A DNA stretch of 64,000 nucleotides from JANQPX01 sp965204405 (lineage in GTDB: Bacteria > Pseudomonadota > Alphaproteobacteria > Geminicoccales > Geminicoccaceae), in contig CBDBEN010000005.1 of assembly GCA_965204405.1 (NCBI GenBank), positions 1,984,001 to 2,048,000 on the forward strand. Reading direction: 5' to 3'. The notes under the pieces are model-generated. The model made no database searches and was not told the DNA's origin. It saw only the letters and a list, made by a program, of their open reading frames with translations. The stretch's first letter is position 1, and each line of letters starts with the position of its first letter. A program made the position numbers and the translations under genes. Positions 34,506 through 43,421 of the stretch are shown piece by piece.

Positions 34506-35720
34506 GGTCGGATTTCGGGCCTCGCCACGGCCTTCGATCGACCGCTGCCGCTGCCATTGGATGAACCGGTCAAACAACTCATTCCGATCCAGTTCGCTTA
34601 GAGCTTCAGCGCCCAGCAAGGTCGATTGCTCGGCGAGGAATTCGCGAAAGTCGCGGCGAAGGCTCGGGTCCTTGGAAACGCTGGCGGCTTGTGTCGCGGC
34701 GGGTGTTTCCGTCGCGGGGGCCGTGGCAACCGCTGTCGAGGGTGTTGCCGATGGCCTCGGTGTAATGTCGTTGTCCCTCAGCCAATTCTCCACTGGCCCA
34801 AAACGGTTCCAGCCAGCAAGAGGCTCGCCGATATCGACCTCCTGCCATTTGGGATCGCGCGGGGATTCCAGGAACTCGTCAAACCGCCCGAGGAAAGCAT
34901 CGACGAAGCGGGCAACTTTGGCGTAGCGCCAATGGTCCTGCTGCCAGTTGTAGACAACCAGCACCGTGTCTACGGCAATGGTGTCGATGGCCTGACCTTG
35001 ACCGATCAGGTCCGGGTAATCTTCCGGCAAAAGCTGCGTCGGCTTGTAGGCGCCTGCGACTTGCGAGAGCGAAATCGGAAGCAGATGAAGACCGTCCTCA
35101 GGATTGATCGCCTCGATCTGGGCGGATGGCTTGCCGGTTACCAGAACCGTGGCATCAATCTCGCCGGTCTTGATTTTCTTGATCGCAAGCGCGGTGTCGT
35201 AAAAAACCGGATCGACGGTGACGCCGATAGATTTGAGCAGCAACTGGCCGGTCACGAAATCACCGCTGTTCTCACTGACGAAATTGACGCGCTTGCTCTG
35301 CAGGCCATAGAGATCGGTAATGTCGCGCCGCGCGATGATGTGAAGCTCTTCGCTGTAAAGCTTGGTCACATAATGCAGGCGCCGGTCGAGGTTTGGATAA
35401 AGCTGCTGCTGTTTGACCAGGTCCAGAGCATCGGACTGAACGATCGCCATATCGATGCCGCGCAGGTAAAACAGGTCATTGACGTTCTTCAGTGAGCCCT
35501 GGCCGAGAATCGGCAAAACCCGAAGAATATTGCCTTCGTCAAGCACCGCGGCAAGATCGGCGGCAATACGGACATCTGATCCGCCGAATGCTCCGGTCAT
35601 GATGCCTACGGTGCCCTTGTTGGCCTGTTCGGTCAGAGATTCTTCGGCGGCATGGGCAGACGACCACGAGATGGTCATGCCAATCAGGCTGAGAAACGCT
35701 GCGATCGGTAGCCTGAGCAT
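34500..35720 (-). CDS. TAXI-family TRAP solute-binding protein, orphan
   Basis: 406 residues. Signal peptide (MLRLPIAAFLSLIGMTISWS, cleavage near HAAE), then GTVGIMTGAFGGSDVRIAAD, RGIDMAIVQSDALDLVKQQ and NSGDFVTGQLLLKSIGV, patterns of the TAXI (TRAP-associated extracytoplasmic immunogenic) receptors. A Thr/Ala/Pro-rich linker (about 320-345) and a short C-terminal helical region (RDFREFLAEQSTLLGAEAL) are extra to the usual fold. No TRAP membrane gene lies nearby. Its stop codon is inside repeat C. Confidence 0.83.
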   Translation of the reverse strand: MLRLPIAAFLSLIGMTISWSSAHAAEESLTEQANKGTVGIMTGAFGGSDVRIAADLAAVLDEGNILRVLPILGQGSLKNVNDLFYLRGIDMAIVQSDALDLVKQQQLYPNLDRRLHYVTKLYSEELHIIARRDITDLYGLQSKRVNFVSENSGDFVTGQLLLKSIGVTVDPVFYDTALAIKKIKTGEIDATVLVTGKPSAQIEAINPEDGLHLLPISLSQVAGAYKPTQLLPEDYPDLIGQGQAIDTIAVDTVLVVYNWQQDHWRYAKVARFVDAFLGRFDEFLESPRDPKWQEVDIGEPLAGWNRFGPVENWLRDNDITPRPSATPSTAVATAPATETPAATQAASVSKDPSLRRDFREFLAEQSTLLGAEALSELDRNELFDRFIQWQRQRSIEGRGEARNPTF

Positions 35721-36161
35721 AGGTTTCTTCCCCCATTTGTTTGTCTTTGAGCCCGACGAAGTCTGGCCGTCGATGCTCTATAACCAATGACTTTGGCTTG
35801 AGGAGCCGCGCAATATAGCGCGTCGGGCAACAAGCCGTAAGGTTTAATATTCCACGATATATCATTGTTTTTTTACTTATACCGAGGGTTAACGTGATTG
35901 CCTGGGTTTGTCTATGTAAATCATGATGTTAATGCGAATGGCCTAGATTGTGTGCAGATCATTCACGCATGTTGATGAGAGGCGGATGTGTGATTGAAGC
36001 GGTGGTATTGGTAACCGAATTGCAAATTTCTGCATTCCACCTTCAAAAGTTCACCGGCCCCATAGCCAAGCATGCAGACCTCTTGTTAGGCTGTCGCTGC
36101 AGGTTTGGCGGGGGCAGCGACCTTGACCAAACCGGTGATTTCCATCAGGGGGGATTGAGCG
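35721..36161. other. Divergent intergenic region, TAXI gene / acetamidase gene
   Basis: No gene is supported; the frame at 35948-36295 overlaps the acetamidase and has no family resemblance. The stretch 35830-35900 is AT-rich and is likely promoter DNA. An AGGGGGGA site lies just before the ATG at 36162. Confidence 0.5.
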
Positions 36162-37415
36162 ATGAAGTCATCAGGGATAGGCATCGTTACGGTCGTCATG
36201 GCTGCCGGCCTCACAGGAGAGGTCAAGGCCGATACGACCGACGTCACCTGGCAAAATCAAATTATTGTCGAAAAGGCGGGCGCTCATTGCGCTGATGATG
36301 CCAATTGCTTCAACCGCTATCATCCTGCCATTCCCGCAGCAGCTACGGCAGCACCAGGGGATCATGTCATCTTCCATACGCGCGATGCGCTGGATGCCGA
36401 TCTGACCTTGGACTCCATCGCTGACGATCTGGCGGCGCTCGACCTCAACCTCGTCCACCCGATGACCGGTCCGGTTGCTATCGAGGGAGCGGAGCGTGGC
36501 GATGTTCTGGCGGTGACCCTGGTGGATATCGAACCGGATCAATATGGCTACACCGTCATCGTGCCCGGTTTCGGCTTTTTGCGCGATGTGTTCACCGAGC
36601 CGTTTTTGGTGAATTGGAAACTGGACCGGCAGGCGGCGACCTCGGATCAGATGCCGGGTGTGCGTATTCCGATGGCTGCGTTCATGGGATCGGTCGGCGT
36701 GCTGCCGGGCGATGAGGAAGTGGAGACGTGGCTAGCCCGCGAAGCCGGCCTCGCCGAAGCGGGCGGGATTGCCTTGCCACCGGAGCCGACCGGCGCGCTG
36801 CCGGCCGCCGTTTGTGGGCCCGAAGGCTCGAACAAGGACACCTGTCTACGCACGATCCCGCCCCGCGAGAATGGCGGCAATATGGACGTGCAGCAAATGC
36901 AGGTAGGGACCACCTTGCTGCTTCCGTGTTTCGTCGATGGCTGTGGCCTCTTCGTCGGTGATGTCCACTATGCCCAGGGAGATGGCGAGGTTTCCGGCAC
37001 CGCGATCGAGATGGGGGCGAAGGTCACGGTGGTCACTGAGGTGCTCAAGGGCGAGGGGGCCAACATCACGTCCCCGCAATATCGCGGCCGGGATGAGCTG
37101 AAGGATATCGCGCCCGAGAAGTTTTATGCGACCGTCGGCTATCCACTCAAGGAAAAGGGCGTCATTCCCGCCCAGCACGCCTATCTCGGCGGTGAGAAGA
37201 TCACCGACCTCGAGAACCTGAACGAGGATCTGACTCTGGCGGCACGCAATGCGCTGATCGACATGATCGACTACATCACCCGTGAGCATGGTCTTTCGAA
37301 GGAACAGGCCTATGTCCTGTCCAGCGTCGCGGTGGATCTGACCATTGGCCAGGTGGTGGATGTACCGAACTACACCGTCTCCGCGATCCTGGACCTGGAG
37401 GTCTTCGACGAGTGA
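36162..37415 (+). CDS. Acetamidase/formamidase-family protein, exported
   Basis: 417 residues. A short signal peptide (MKSSGIGIVTVVMAAGLTGE, cleavage near VKA) is followed by the FmdA/AmdA fold: HPMTGPVAIEGAERGDVLAV, IVPGFGFL, RIPMAAFMGSVGVLPGD, PPRENGGNMDVQQMQVGTTL and VDGCGLFVGDVHYAQGDGEV. The motif GGNMD and the GDVHYAQGDGE are the catalytic metal and amide site residues of this family. Most relatives are cytoplasmic, so export is unusual; it would hydrolyse short amides in the periplasm. Followed 70 bases later by an agmatinase-like gene. Confidence 0.87.
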   Translation: MKSSGIGIVTVVMAAGLTGEVKADTTDVTWQNQIIVEKAGAHCADDANCFNRYHPAIPAAATAAPGDHVIFHTRDALDADLTLDSIADDLAALDLNLVHPMTGPVAIEGAERGDVLAVTLVDIEPDQYGYTVIVPGFGFLRDVFTEPFLVNWKLDRQAATSDQMPGVRIPMAAFMGSVGVLPGDEEVETWLAREAGLAEAGGIALPPEPTGALPAAVCGPEGSNKDTCLRTIPPRENGGNMDVQQMQVGTTLLLPCFVDGCGLFVGDVHYAQGDGEVSGTAIEMGAKVTVVTEVLKGEGANITSPQYRGRDELKDIAPEKFYATVGYPLKEKGVIPAQHAYLGGEKITDLENLNEDLTLAARNALIDMIDYITREHGLSKEQAYVLSSVAVDLTIGQVVDVPNYTVSAILDLEVFDE

Positions 37416-37485
37416 CACCCTGGACCGTTCCCGGTCGCGAACCGGACCGTTAATTGATGATGCTGGGAGATGGAGGCGGCTCACA

Positions 37486-38445
37486 ATGAGTGATCACGGT
37501 TACGAGACGGGCCGGCTCGATCTCCCGTTTGTCGGCCATTGCACCTTCGGCAAGCGTCCTGCCGTCACCGATTGGGATGCTTTGGACGCCGACGTCGTCG
37601 TGCTAGGCGTGCCTGTCGATATGGGTACGCAATATCGGGCCGGCGCCCGTTTCGGCCCCCGGGCCATTCGCGAAGCCTCGACGCTGTTCTCATTCGGTCA
37701 TGGCGGTGCCTATGATCACGAGGACGACGTCGTCTATTTGCCGCTGGACAAGGTCCGGATCGTCGATGCCGGCGATGCGGACGTGATCCACACGGATACC
37801 GAAACCAGCCATGCCAATGCCGAGGCGGCGGTCCGAAAAATCCTGAGCCGGGGCGCGCTGCCTCTGCTGCTGGGGGGCGATCATTCGGTCACCATTCCGA
37901 ACCTGCGCGCCTTCGAGGATCATGGGCCGATCCATGTCGTGCAAATCGATGCCCACCTCGATTTCGTCGATGAGCGCCATGGCGTACGCTACGGTCACGG
38001 CAACCCCATGCGCCGAGCGGCCGATATGGCCCATGTCTCGGGCTTTACCCAACTCGGCATCAGGAATGTGTCGTCGACTGCGCGGGAAGGCTATGAGGAT
38101 GCGCGGTCGAGAGGCTCGGCCATTCTGTCGGTGCGCCAGGTCCGGGCCCTGGGAGCCGGTGCGGTTTTGGAGCGAATTCCGGCGGGGGCTCGGTGTTATG
38201 TGACGATCGACATCGACGGCTTCGATCCCTCGATCGCGCCCGGTACCGGCACGCCCTCCCATGGCGGCTTCTTGTATTATGATGTCATGGAGATCCTGCA
38301 GGGTCTGGCCAAGAAACACGAGATCGTCGGCGTCGACCTGGTCGAGGTTGCGCCCGCTTATGATCCAGCCGGTGTCACCGGCTTCCTCGCCGCCCAAGTG
38401 CTCTTGAACTTCCTGGGCTACATCTTCCATGCACGCGGTATCTGA
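37486..38445 (+). CDS. Agmatinase/ureohydrolase-family protein
   Basis: 319 residues from the ATG at 37486. A binuclear manganese enzyme: LLLGGDHSVTIP (His ligand), VQIDAHLDF (Asp, His, Asp), and TIDIDGFDPSIAPGTGTPSHGG (two Asp ligands). Splits guanidino compounds to urea and an amine; agmatine, guanidinobutyrate or another guanidine cannot be told apart by eye. Together with the neighbouring amidase it may use amides and guanidines as nitrogen sources. Its last 17 bases overlap the next gene. Confidence 0.88.
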   Translation: MSDHGYETGRLDLPFVGHCTFGKRPAVTDWDALDADVVVLGVPVDMGTQYRAGARFGPRAIREASTLFSFGHGGAYDHEDDVVYLPLDKVRIVDAGDADVIHTDTETSHANAEAAVRKILSRGALPLLLGGDHSVTIPNLRAFEDHGPIHVVQIDAHLDFVDERHGVRYGHGNPMRRAADMAHVSGFTQLGIRNVSSTAREGYEDARSRGSAILSVRQVRALGAGAVLERIPAGARCYVTIDIDGFDPSIAPGTGTPSHGGFLYYDVMEILQGLAKKHEIVGVDLVEVAPAYDPAGVTGFLAAQVLLNFLGYIFHARGI

Positions 38446-38968
38446 CGTCTCGCGCCGGCGCCTGCTCAAGGTCGCGGCGGCGTCGGGCGCCTGGTGGTTC
38501 ACCAGCGGGCATACACCCTATCGCCAATGGGCGGTCTATCGAAAAAAGCATCTCCTGATCGGGGCCAACAAAGCCGAGCCACTGACCTACGATCTGGGCA
38601 AGAAGATTGCTGCGGTCATTGCAAAAGAACTGCCCGAAAGCCGGGCCCGCGTGGCAAGAGCACCCCATGCCTGGCGGCTGGCCAGCCTGATCACGACCGA
38701 CCAGATCCAGCTTGTCCTGCTATCAGACGAGGATGTTCGAAGCCTTCGCGACGGCGAGGGCGGTTTCGAGGCCTTCGGAAAAACGGACCTGCGCGCGCTG
38801 TTTCGTTTTGGCGGCTACTGGCTGGTCTGCCGGCCGGACTTTCCTGACGATCATGCCGTTCTCCTGGCAGAGACCTTGTCGGATCACGGGGCGGCTATCA
38901 CGAAGATACAAGGCCTGCCCGATGACCAGGCACCAGTGCCTGCTTTTCCGGGGATCGGTTCTCGTTAA
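38429..38968 (+). CDS. TAXI-like single-domain protein with Tat signal
   Basis: 179 residues, starting 17 bases inside the agmatinase-like gene, so translationally coupled. A twin-arginine signal SRRRLLKVAAASGAWW leads to LLIGANKAEPLTYDLGKKIA, then VAKELPESRARVARA-like and QIQLVLLSDEDVRSL segments that recall the first domain of TAXI receptors. Only one lobe seems present, about half a normal TAXI protein. It may be a binding accessory to the hydrolases. Confidence 0.65.
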   Translation: MHAVSDVSRRRLLKVAAASGAWWFTSGHTPYRQWAVYRKKHLLIGANKAEPLTYDLGKKIAAVIAKELPESRARVARAPHAWRLASLITTDQIQLVLLSDEDVRSLRDGEGGFEAFGKTDLRALFRFGGYWLVCRPDFPDDHAVLLAETLSDHGAAITKIQGLPDDQAPVPAFPGIGSR

Positions 38969-39111
38969 AGGGCGCAGATCCAAGCGGTGCATGGCCTGCA
39001 TTCCGATCGCCTTGGGCATCCTGTTTTCGATAGTCGGGCTAACGAAAAATTAACCCTGCCGGTTCACGCTCGCCAGATCGAGTTTCTGGTCGATCACAGG
39101 TGGAGATGAGC

Positions 39112-40539
39112 ATGGCGCTTGGTTGGGTCTTTGGAAAACGGCGTGACGTATCGGCGGAGGCGGTAGAGGGGAAGGCAGAACCACAGAACCGCCGCCGGCC
39201 GGCCACTAGTAATTCTATCGATCCTGCCGATATCAGATTATCGATTGAAGATGGGCTGGTCATGACCTTCGGTCCGCATGGTGACCCTCTTCCTCCCCAA
39301 CTGCTGAAGGAGACATGCGGGAAGCATCGGGGGGCAGGGCTGTGCCTGCCCGATGGCAGCTTGGCCGATCATGATCGGCTGATCAGCGTTCTCGAAGCTC
39401 AGCAGAAGGGTAAGCTTGCCGAACGGCCAAGCGACGAATGGGTCCGGGCCATGCTCGTGGCCGAAGGCGGTTTCGAGCTGGCGCCCCCTGAATGCTTGGC
39501 AAGGGAGGACAGTGAGGGAAAGACCGTGCTGGGCGGCAGGTTGACCCTCGCGATGCCAGGCGGCGAAACCATCACGCTCCACGATGCCCATCCTGGCAGT
39601 GCACGCCTCGGATCGCCTGCGAGGTTGGTGGTCGACGGCGAGCCCGTGTCAATCGAGAAGGCTGTCTGCCAGGCGGGTTTGGACAGCCAAGGTGGCGATG
39701 AGGCCATGCTTCCAAGCCTCGCCATCACACAGCCGGATGGTCAGATCACGGTGTCGTTCGATAACGATGTCGCGGCTCGTCTTGAAACGGCTGCCGCGTC
39801 TTGGGAAGGGGAAGCTAAGGTCGATCTTTTCCTAGGTGATGGCCGACCGGTCTCGATCGATGACCTGGCAAGGATGCTGCGTGAGGATTATGGATTGGCG
39901 GCTCTCCTCGAGACGAACAATGTCGAGATGAGCTACCCATTGCTGTCCGACCAAACGCCGGATTTTGATCTGTTGCGCGCAACCGTCGTGATGGTTTCCG
40001 ATATTCCCGAGGGTTGGTCACTCTCCCATGGCCTGCAGAGCGAGGAAGGGGCCTGGATGCTGGATCCATCCGATCTCGCCAAGACATCGGTTCAGGTGCC
40101 TGGTTCGCATCAGGATACTGCTGTTCTAACGATTAAAGTCCTCTCGATTGTCGGACCTGATGGATCACTGGAAGAACAGGTTAAGAATGTCGTCATACCT
40201 CCTGACCTTAACCAGGCAAGCAGTGATGCTGAAGAGCCGCCTGCCCAGGCACCTTCTATTCCTCTGATTTTCGACGCGGCGGACGTTGGTAGCGCTGCCC
40301 CCGCCAAGGCATTCCTGGTTCGCGGGATTCCCGAAAGGGGTTCGCTGTCTGCGGGAACCTATGATTCGTCGGTGAAGGGATGGGTTCTAAAGCCGGCTGA
40401 GCTGGATCGACTTGCCATTTTGGGTCTCGATCATCAGCGAGAAGCAATCGATGTCGAACTGACCGCGATCTATCTCGATCAAGAGGGTCCATCTCAAGCG
40501 GATGTCATTGCCAGGAAGACCATCGCACTAGGCGCATGA
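39112..40539 (+). CDS. Protein with adhesin-like repeat domains, no export signal
   Basis: 475 residues from the ATG at 39112, preceded by GGAG; GTG at 39100 and ATG at 39106 are alternatives. There is no signal peptide. Two C-terminal repeats of about 80 residues share the pattern VSDIPEGWSLSHGLQSEEGA / WMLDPSDLAKTSVQV and VRGIPERGSLSAGTYDSS / WVLKPAELDRLAILG. This GIPxGxSLSxG-W-L-PxDL pattern occurs in the tandem domains of giant secreted RTX/cadherin-like proteins of alphaproteobacteria. The N-terminal half is unassigned. Function unknown. Confidence 0.65.
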   Translation: MALGWVFGKRRDVSAEAVEGKAEPQNRRRPATSNSIDPADIRLSIEDGLVMTFGPHGDPLPPQLLKETCGKHRGAGLCLPDGSLADHDRLISVLEAQQKGKLAERPSDEWVRAMLVAEGGFELAPPECLAREDSEGKTVLGGRLTLAMPGGETITLHDAHPGSARLGSPARLVVDGEPVSIEKAVCQAGLDSQGGDEAMLPSLAITQPDGQITVSFDNDVAARLETAAASWEGEAKVDLFLGDGRPVSIDDLARMLREDYGLAALLETNNVEMSYPLLSDQTPDFDLLRATVVMVSDIPEGWSLSHGLQSEEGAWMLDPSDLAKTSVQVPGSHQDTAVLTIKVLSIVGPDGSLEEQVKNVVIPPDLNQASSDAEEPPAQAPSIPLIFDAADVGSAAPAKAFLVRGIPERGSLSAGTYDSSVKGWVLKPAELDRLAILGLDHQREAIDVELTAIYLDQEGPSQADVIARKTIALGA

Positions 40540-40747
40540 TCGCGATTGAGGCCTGAGTTTCTGTTTCCGGCAGACTTAACTATGATCAACTCTTTTCTTG
40601 AAAGGCCGATCCTTCGCTGAGATTTGAGATCCCCCTGGGAATGGACTTTGCGCGAGCAATCTGAGATCCTTGGTGTTGATTAAAGGAATAGCAGATCACC
40701 GCAGCGCTGCGAACGAGTCTGCTTGATAAGATCAGTGGAGGAAAACG

Positions 40748-42388
40748 ATGTCTTGGCAGACAACATGTCTAGGCGTTGCCGCGGCCACCTTGCTGGCGTC
40801 AACGGCCATGGCTCAAGAGCATGTCAAATGGAACGATGACGGTACCGTCGATCTCATGCTCGGGGCGGATTATGACGACACGGTAATCACCGTCGATCAG
40901 GAACAGCTCGGATCCTTGTTCGGGCCAGGTGAAAAGCCATTCGAAGGTGAAGAGATCACCATCCTGACGTTGGACTCGGGTCCAAAAGGCGGTATCTCTG
41001 GACCTATCAATGCTTTTCGGCCTGTTTGGGAAGAGCTGACCGGCGGTAAGCTCGATATCGCGCTCGTGCCAATCACCGATCTTTACGCCAAGATGATGCT
41101 CGATTTGAACGAGGGGCAGGGGCTCTATGACGGGATCATCGTTGGCGCCTTCTTCTATGGTGATCTGATTGCCGGCAATTACATGGTCCCGGTCGATGAC
41201 TATATGACGAGTGGTGAATATCCGGCCTGGTCCTACGATTCAATGCCGCAATCGCTGAAGAATCTGCACACCTGGAACGATGTGGGCTATGGTGTCTTGA
41301 ACGATGCCGATGGTCAGGTGCTCTATTATCGCCGCGATATCCTGAACGATCCTAAATGGCAGGCTGAATTCAAGGCGGAAACCGGCGAAGACATGGTTGT
41401 CCCGCCAAAGACCTGGCAGCAGCTTCTCAGCATCTCCTCGTTTTTCGCCGGCAAGAATTGGGACAGCAACGACGACGAGCCGGATCATGGGACGGTTCTG
41501 CACTTGAAGGTCGGCGAGCAGGGCCACTATCACTTCCAGTCCTTCTCGGCACCGTTTGCCATCACCCCTGGCGACAAGGTCGATCAGCACCATAATGTTT
41601 ACTGGTTCGATCCGACCGACATGAAGCCGCTGATCAACAGCCCGGGGCATGTCAAGGCTCTGGAGCTTTTGCAGGAACTGCATGCGACCGGCCCCGCCGC
41701 GCAGGTTGGCTGGAGCTTGGGCGAGGCTTGGGATTACTTCCTTCGCGGCAAGTCGATCTTCGTCTTCAGCTGGGGCGATGTCGGCTCACTCTGCCAGGAT
41801 GAGTCCAGATCCAAGATCAAAGGTGTTTGCGCATCGGCCATCCTGCCGAGCTCTGACACCTATTGGGATCATGAGAATGGCGATTGGGTCAACACCGACA
41901 GCCCGCAATTGGTTGGCAATACGACGGGCGGTTCCTGGCATGGCGTGATCTCGGCCTTCTCAGAAAGCCCGGATGCCACCTATTCCTTCCTGTCGCTGAT
42001 GGCGCTCAAGCCCGTCTCGATCTGGAATGCGCAAAATGGCTGGACCGGCGTCGATCCCGGCTACAGCTATCAGTTTCTGGAGCCCAATGGCGAAGCCAAG
42101 GTCGAAGACTATGTGAAGGCCGGATGGAACGAGGCCGATGTCATCGACTACACCCAGGCCTATTACGACAACTTCACTGCCGACACCATGCTGACCTATC
42201 TGCGCATCGAAGGTGCGCCGGAATATTGGGATATCATGGACAAAAACCTGTCGGCGGCGATGAGCGGTGACAAGGGTGCACAGGAAGCACTCGACGACAC
42301 GGCAGCCGCTTGGGAGGGAATCACGGACCGTCTCGGCCGTGACAAGATCCTAAAGCAGTATCAGGAAGCGATCGGCTTTGATGGCTGA
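40748..42388 (+). CDS. Sugar ABC transporter substrate-binding protein
   Basis: 546 residues with an AGGAAAACG site before the ATG. A signal peptide (CLGVAAATLLASTAMAQ) precedes a long family-1 extracellular binding protein. The two lobes are visible, with a Trp/Tyr-rich ligand face (QNGWTGVDPGYSYQF, YPAWSYDSMPQ). It feeds the two CUT1 permeases encoded next. Likely ligand is a carbohydrate or polyol, not identified. Confidence 0.88.
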   Translation: MSWQTTCLGVAAATLLASTAMAQEHVKWNDDGTVDLMLGADYDDTVITVDQEQLGSLFGPGEKPFEGEEITILTLDSGPKGGISGPINAFRPVWEELTGGKLDIALVPITDLYAKMMLDLNEGQGLYDGIIVGAFFYGDLIAGNYMVPVDDYMTSGEYPAWSYDSMPQSLKNLHTWNDVGYGVLNDADGQVLYYRRDILNDPKWQAEFKAETGEDMVVPPKTWQQLLSISSFFAGKNWDSNDDEPDHGTVLHLKVGEQGHYHFQSFSAPFAITPGDKVDQHHNVYWFDPTDMKPLINSPGHVKALELLQELHATGPAAQVGWSLGEAWDYFLRGKSIFVFSWGDVGSLCQDESRSKIKGVCASAILPSSDTYWDHENGDWVNTDSPQLVGNTTGGSWHGVISAFSESPDATYSFLSLMALKPVSIWNAQNGWTGVDPGYSYQFLEPNGEAKVEDYVKAGWNEADVIDYTQAYYDNFTADTMLTYLRIEGAPEYWDIMDKNLSAAMSGDKGAQEALDDTAAAWEGITDRLGRDKILKQYQEAIGFDG

Positions 42389-42470
42389 TCTTTAGCGTGA
42401 AGGCGGTGCTCGGTCACAATGAGCAGGCATCGAGCACCGCCGATCAGGCCCGGTTGCGGAACCTTTGACG

Positions 42471-43421
42471 ATGCGCTGGACGAACAGGATCAAATTTCTC
42501 TTCTTGATGCCTGCGGTTCTGTGGGTGCTGATTTTTACGATCTTTCCACTCGGCTATTCGCTCTATCTCAGCTTTCATCAGGTGGACCGTGAAGTGGTCA
42601 TCACTGGGCGCGAGAAGGTGCCGATGCTGGATGATGCCGGCCAGCCCATCCTCAAGAAAAACGGCGAGCCGAGAACCAAGACCAAAATCTCGCGCGAGCA
42701 GCGGACCACCTTTACCTGGAATGGCTTCGCCAATTTCAAGCGCGCCTTTCACGATGAGGAGGTGCAAAATGCCGTCCGGGTCACAGCCCTCTTCGTGATC
42801 GTCGGTGTCGCCACCGAAGTCGTGCTTGGGCTATTCCTTGCCTGGCTGTTTAACCGAAGGCTGATCGGCCGTCCGATCCTGCGATCGATCATGATCCTGC
42901 CGATCTTCGCTACACCGATCGCGGTCGGTTACTTGTTTTTCACGATCTTCTACGAAGTCGGCGGTCCGCTGGAATTTTTGGGTGTTCCCTGGCTATCCCA
43001 CCCAAGCTGGGCGCTGGTCTCGATCATTCTGGTCGACATCTGGCAATGGACCCCCTTCTGCTTCCTCGTTTTTCTCGCCGCTCTCCAGGCTATTCCCGAC
43101 GAGCTGATCGAGCAGGCCAGGCTGGATACGAATTCCGAATGGGACCTTTGGCGCGAGGTAATCTTGCCCATGCTGCAGCCGATCATCATCCTGGTGATCC
43201 TGCTTCGTCTCGCCGAGGCGTTCAAACTGTTCGACATCGTCGCAACCCTCACCAAAGGTGGGCCCGGGATCGCCACGCAGTCCTACAGCTATCTCGCCTT
43301 CACCCGTGGCTTCAAGCTCAACGATTTCGGCTATGCCTCGGCGATGGCCTATCTGCTCCTGATTGTCGTGATGATCGTGGTCACGCTCTTTTTCCGCCGC
43401 TTGAGGCGAAGCTATGAATAG
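42471..43421 (+). CDS. Sugar ABC transporter permease (CUT1, first)
   Basis: 316 residues from the ATG at 42471; a TTG two codons earlier is possible. Six membrane helices and an EAA loop (PDELIEQARLDTNSEWDLWR, EVILPMLQP) that contacts the ATPase. Between helices 1 and 2 a polar periplasmic loop (about 40-80, with GREKVPMLDDAGQP and KKNGEPRTKTKIS) is longer than in MalF-type relatives. Overlaps the second permease gene by 8 bases. Confidence 0.88.
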   Translation: MRWTNRIKFLFLMPAVLWVLIFTIFPLGYSLYLSFHQVDREVVITGREKVPMLDDAGQPILKKNGEPRTKTKISREQRTTFTWNGFANFKRAFHDEEVQNAVRVTALFVIVGVATEVVLGLFLAWLFNRRLIGRPILRSIMILPIFATPIAVGYLFFTIFYEVGGPLEFLGVPWLSHPSWALVSIILVDIWQWTPFCFLVFLAALQAIPDELIEQARLDTNSEWDLWREVILPMLQPIIILVILLRLAEAFKLFDIVATLTKGGPGIATQSYSYLAFTRGFKLNDFGYASAMAYLLLIVVMIVVTLFFRRLRRSYE

